NCBI RefSeq assembly: GCF_008806325.1
Contig: NZ_WACR01000002.1
Span: 248,001-312,000 of the forward strand
Source: Salibacter halophilus
Lineage (GTDB): Bacteria; Bacteroidota; Bacteroidia; Flavobacteriales_G; Salibacteraceae
Reading direction: 5' to 3'
DNA: 64,000 nucleotides
The notes beneath the pieces are model-generated. The model made no database searches and was not told where the DNA came from. It saw only the letters and a list, made by a program, of their open reading frames with translations. Position numbers and translations under genes: made by a program. Positions 61,200 through 64,000 of the stretch are shown in pieces. The stretch's first letter is position 1. Each line of letters begins with the position of its first letter.

Positions 61200-62651
61200 C
61201 TACTTTTTAGGCGTACGTTTTATCGTATCAAGCGTAAAATCCCAAAACTTTTGAACTGAGGAAATACTTACTCGTTCATCAGGAGAATGAGCTCCGCGAA
61301 TTGTTGGGCCGAAAGAGATCATATCCATATCAGGGTAATGATTTCCCAAAATCCCACACTCCAATCCCGCATGGCAAGCCATTACATTCGGTTCTGACTG
61401 AAATTTCTCACGATAGAGATCAGCCATTACTTTAACAATTTTAGAATCTGGATTTGGTTGCCAACCAGGATAGTCACCTGTGTGCTCAACTTTAGCTCCT
61501 ATCAGCTCAAATACTGAGCGGATACTTGCAGCTAGATCATCTTTTTGTGAATCGACACTGCTTCGTTGAAGTGAAAGGATTTCAACTTTTCCTGCTTTGA
61601 TAGAAACACGCGCCAGGTTGCTCGATGTTTCCACCATATCCATTGTTGTACTGCGTTTGTACACTCCATTTGGCATAGCATAAATAGCTCTGAGCAATTT
61701 CATTTGCTCGCCTTCATTCATGACTTTTTGAGGAACATTGATTGGCTCAGCTTCTATTTTGAAGTTGGGTTCAACTGCGCCAAACTCCATCTGATTGAGA
61801 GCTTCAAATTCTTTGACAAGCTTCTTGAACTCGGCTTCATTATTGACAGCTACCTCAGCTACTGACTCACGTGGAATTGCATTTCGCAAACCGCCACCAT
61901 CTAATGAAGAAATTCGTAAACCTACTTCGCTTGAAGCTTTGTAGAGCAAACGGTTCATGATTTTGTTTGCATTTCCTCGCTCTGTGTCAATATCCATTCC
62001 ACTGTGACCGCCTTGCAAACCTTTTACGGTGAGCTTGAATCCGGCCATTTCATTTGGGGTCTCTTCCTCAGTGTAATCCCAGTAAATGCTTGTGTCAACA
62101 CCGCCAGCACAACCAATTGTAATTTCATCATCTTCTTCAGTATCCATATTGAGCATGATGTCACCTTTGAGGAAATTAGGCTTCAAGTGCTTGGCTCCAG
62201 TCATTCCGGTTTCTTCATCAACTGTGAAGAGCGCTTCGAGGGCCGGATGTTCAATATCGTCAGAACTCAAAAGTGCCATTGCTGCAGCAACACCTATTCC
62301 ATTATCAGCTCCAAGAGTGGTTCCTTTGGCTTTCACCCAGTCACCATCTATGTACATATCGATACCTTGCTTATCAAAATCGAAGTCTGTATCGTTATTC
62401 TTTTGATGAACCATATCAACATGCCCCTGAAGCGTAAGCATAGCTCGATCTTCCATCCCTTTTGTAGCGGGCTTGCGAATGATCACATTCCCAATTTCAT
62501 CCTCTACTGTTTCAAGCCCGAGGTCTTCGCCAAATTTTTTCATGAATTCAATTACTCGTTCCTCCTTTTTTGAAGGTCTTGGAACAGCATTGAGATCAAC
62601 AAAATGAGACCACACAGATTGTGGCTCTAACTTTTTAATTTCTTCATTCAT
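61200..62651 (-). CDS. pepD: Cytosol nonspecific dipeptidase (aminoacyl-histidine dipeptidase)
   Basis: About 483 residues from MNEEIKKLEPQSVWSHFVDLNAVPRPSKKEERVIEFM. It is an M20 metallopeptidase: LTLQGHVDMVHQKNN (zinc His), KGTTLGADNGIGVAAAMALL (bridging Asp), FTVDEETGMTGAKHL (catalytic Glu pair), GGHSGMDID and CHAGLECGIL near the C-terminus. It hydrolyses Xaa-His and other dipeptides in the cytoplasm. The start at 62651 is chosen because a terminator of the upstream gene occupies 62679-62702. Confidence 0.95.
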   Translation of the reverse strand: MNEEIKKLEPQSVWSHFVDLNAVPRPSKKEERVIEFMKKFGEDLGLETVEDEIGNVIIRKPATKGMEDRAMLTLQGHVDMVHQKNNDTDFDFDKQGIDMYIDGDWVKAKGTTLGADNGIGVAAAMALLSSDDIEHPALEALFTVDEETGMTGAKHLKPNFLKGDIMLNMDTEEDDEITIGCAGGVDTSIYWDYTEEETPNEMAGFKLTVKGLQGGHSGMDIDTERGNANKIMNRLLYKASSEVGLRISSLDGGGLRNAIPRESVAEVAVNNEAEFKKLVKEFEALNQMEFGAVEPNFKIEAEPINVPQKVMNEGEQMKLLRAIYAMPNGVYKRSTTMDMVETSSNLARVSIKAGKVEILSLQRSSVDSQKDDLAASIRSVFELIGAKVEHTGDYPGWQPNPDSKIVKVMADLYREKFQSEPNVMACHAGLECGILGNHYPDMDMISFGPTIRGAHSPDERVSISSVQKFWDFTLDTIKRTPKK

Positions 62652-62674
62652 AAATTGAAAGTTTTTGCAAATAA

Positions 62675-62706
62675 AAAAACGCCTCTTAAAATAAAGAGAC
62701 GTTTTC
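62675..62706 (-). terminator. Terminator of the upstream membrane-protein gene
   Basis: Stem ACG-C-CTCTT / AAGAG-A-CGT (one mismatch) with an A-rich loop; T-runs on both sides make it usable in both directions. It separates the membrane-protein gene from pepD. Confidence 0.65.
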
Positions 62707-62725
62707 AAAAATAGTTTAAACCTTA

Positions 62726-63232
62726 TTATTTGGTAAATGGCTTTTTAAAGCTCGAACCAACAAATAGCGCTGTATCGTTTTGGAGTATTCTCGATAAATC
62801 GCGCTTGAGTATTTTCACGTGTCGTTGCGAGATGAAGGAAAATGGAATCGTAATAACATCGATATTTCCATTTGGCTTTTCATAGTTGAGGATCAATTTT
62901 GATCCGTACCAACGATCGATAATATCATAGTCGCAAACTCTGTACTTCCAGTAACCCTGAATATGTCCTTTCCGCGGACGCTTAGTGTTACTGAATAAAC
63001 GAGATCGCTCAATTTCAATGAAATCATCTCTAGAATCGTATTTCACAAAAAATTCTTTCGTGAGAACGAGTAAAGCTCCAACAAAAAACAATCCAGCAAC
63101 AGCAGCATGAATTGGCCACGCCATAAAAATGAAATCAGTAAAAATGATTAAAACATTAGTCAACCCCAGTAATGTGAGGATGAAGAAAAGAGTTTTCAAA
63201 AAAGATTTGGAATAGAAGTTTGTTATTTTCAT
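62726..63232 (-). CDS. Two-span membrane protein of unknown function
   Basis: A 168-residue protein with a hydrophobic N-terminal hairpin (FLKTLFFILTLLGLTNVLIIFTDFIFMAWPIHAAVAGLFFVGALLVL) and a basic soluble domain (DDFIEIERSRLFSNTKRPRKGHIQGYWKYRVCDYDIIDRWYG) ending in a phosphate-rich-looking basic tail. It could be a PH-like bacterial membrane domain; not certain. Divergent from rarA. Confidence 0.6.
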   Translation of the reverse strand: MKITNFYSKSFLKTLFFILTLLGLTNVLIIFTDFIFMAWPIHAAVAGLFFVGALLVLTKEFFVKYDSRDDFIEIERSRLFSNTKRPRKGHIQGYWKYRVCDYDIIDRWYGSKLILNYEKPNGNIDVITIPFSFISQRHVKILKRDLSRILQNDTALFVGSSFKKPFTK

Positions 63233-63302
63233 TGAAGCTGTAATATTGAATTTGAAAAATTGTTACTACTAATACGCAGTTTTACATTTTTTGTTGCTTG
63301 CC

Positions 63303-63310
63303 CAAATATA
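63303..63310 (-). promoter_or_regulatory. -7 element TATATTTG
   Basis: Exact TAnnTTTG on the minus strand, 71 bases before the ATG of the membrane-protein gene; no good -33 TTTG at 19 bases. It is in the intergenic region shared with rarA. Confidence 0.35.
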
Positions 63311-63388
63311 TCAATTAAAAAAATACCGCGCCAGTTTTAATTATAGATTCATATAAACTTAATATGGTTGCCTCAAAACAAGAAAAAT

Positions 63389-64000
63389 ATGAATGATGCT
63401 CCTCTCGCTGAAAGACTTAGACCTAAGAAGCTCGATGATATTATCGGTCAGAGCCATTTAGTCGGTGATAACGGCACAATAGCACGCATGTTGAAGGCCG
63501 GACAAATTGCGTCAATGATTTTTTGGGGTCCGCCCGGTGTTGGGAAAACGACTTTGGCTGAAGTTATTTCAAACGAACTCAAGCGTCCTTTTTACACGTT
63601 GAGTGCCATCAGCTCAGGTGTTAAAGATGTTCGTGAGGTGATTAACAAAGCAAAAGATACGGGATTATTTGGCAAAGGCAGACCTATATTATTCATCGAT
63701 GAGATTCACCGTTTTTCAAAATCGCAACAGGATTCGCTCTTAGGTGCTGTAGAGCGCGGGACAATTACGCTAGTTGGTGCCACAACTGAGAATCCATCTT
63801 TTGAGGTTATTCCTGCACTATTGTCTCGTTGTCAGGTTTATACTCTGGAACACCTCAGTAAAGAAGACCTCATCAAGCTGGTTGACGATGCGTTAGCTAA
63901 AGATTCGGTTCTGACCGAAAAAGACATTAAGGTAAAATCCTACGATGCTCTACTCCGTTTTTCGGGGGGAGATGCGCGCAAATTGCTCAACACACTGGAG
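63389..64000 (+). CDS. rarA: Replication-associated recombination protein A, 3' end outside window
   Basis: The first 204 codons of an AAA+ ATPase of the RarA/MgsA family: MNDAPLAERLRPKKLDDIIGQSHLVG, FWGPPGVGKTTLAEVI (Walker A), ILFIDEIHRFSKSQQDSLL (Walker B), GATTENPSFEVIPALLSRCQVY (sensor 1, arginine finger) and SGGDARKLLNTLE. It acts on stalled forks and single-stranded DNA gaps with SSB. The frame runs off the window. Two exact dispersed words lie inside it, one in the conserved GQSH codons. Confidence 0.95.
   Translation, partial: MNDAPLAERLRPKKLDDIIGQSHLVGDNGTIARMLKAGQIASMIFWGPPGVGKTTLAEVISNELKRPFYTLSAISSGVKDVREVINKAKDTGLFGKGRPILFIDEIHRFSKSQQDSLLGAVERGTITLVGATTENPSFEVIPALLSRCQVYTLEHLSKEDLIKLVDDALAKDSVLTEKDIKVKSYDALLRFSGGDARKLLNTLE

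Larger units (their letters stand above)
3871..63916. repeat. Dispersed 10-bp word GGTCAGANCC, 32 exact copies
   Basis: Plus-strand copies start at 3871, 9055, 11205, 14446, 19698, 20967, 21207, 29609, 32380, 33135, 34851, 38373, 41201, 51756, 54355, 57339, 59738, 63446. Minus-strand copies start (left end) at 7565, 9721, 21429, 22675, 25365, 27596, 36580, 38049, 42138, 52327, 55771, 58302, 60166, 63907. The N is T 13, A 9, G 9, C 1. The base before the word is a pyrimidine in 31 of 32 and the fourth base before it is T in 26; positions -3 and -2 are mostly A/T. At least 14 further copies differ only in the first G. Thirty lie inside genes. Function unknown; DNA-uptake signal is my leading guess. 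Confidence 0.95.

Noticed and set aside
3871-63916. Reading GGTCAGANCC as a Chi or KOPS-type polar site
   Set aside because: Copies are nearly balanced on both strands (18 to 14) and alternate within single genes; a polar motif should be biased. A whole-genome count could change this view.
3871-63916. Explaining the word by a shared protein motif or codon bias
   Set aside because: It occurs in five reading frames in unrelated proteins and also between genes; only the frame containing TGA is excluded.

Overview
The window is chromosomal DNA of a member of the Bacteroidota, most likely a marine Flavobacteriales-type organism. The evidence is four secreted proteins with type IX secretion (T9SS) sorting domains (one type B, three type A), SusC-like TonB receptor architecture, TPR-HTH and LytTR regulators, promoters of the TTTG-N19-TAnnTTTG class, and almost no Shine-Dalgarno sequences. 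I see no tRNA, rRNA, insertion sequence, phage gene or CRISPR array.

Layout. 1-12.4 kb: 3' end of an MscS-type channel, then mostly minus-strand surface and secreted proteins (beta-barrels, T9SS cargo), a nitronate monooxygenase-like enzyme and a TPR/HTH regulator. 13.0-19 kb: gene-poor accessory-looking DNA with direct and inverted repeats, a 7 x 8-bp tandem repeat, a LytTR regulator, an unrecognised secreted protein and a secreted SGNH hydrolase. 19-24.5 kb: racemase, a nucleoside deoxyribosyltransferase-like protein and two adjacent TMTC-like membrane/TPR paralogues. 24.5-30.8 kb: an operon of GbsR-type regulator, RND adaptor, RND permease and TolC-like lipoprotein. 31.6-38 kb: core genes (rimO, ftsY, DUF4295, rpmG, rpmB, cinA, nucleoside phosphorylase, SirB1-like protein). 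37.9-51.8 kb: a surface-polysaccharide cluster (phosphoglycosyl transferase, aminotransferase, ligase/polymerase, wecB, two glycosyltransferases, a glucuronyl C5-epimerase-like lipoprotein, chain-length protein, polymerase candidate, two flippases, acetyltransferase). 51.8-54.2 kb: rny, a 6S-like RNA, zapA and a coiled-coil partner. 54.3-60.1 kb: M23 peptidase, carboxypeptidase-regulatory-like protein, TonB receptor and lipoprotein. 60.2-64 kb: solute-binding protein, pepD, a membrane protein and the 5' part of rarA.

The most striking signal is not a gene. A 10-bp word, GGTCAGANCC (extended TWWYGGTCAGADCC), occurs 32 times exactly on both strands, where fewer than one copy is expected by chance. 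It sits mostly inside genes, in five of six possible reading frames, and forms the arm of one terminator. It is missing, even as one-mismatch copies, from the AT-rich heart of the polysaccharide cluster. This behaviour resembles DNA-uptake sequences of naturally competent bacteria, although other genome-wide roles are possible. A second strong signal is a run of ten G in the coding strand of one flippase gene, a likely phase-variation switch of the surface polysaccharide.
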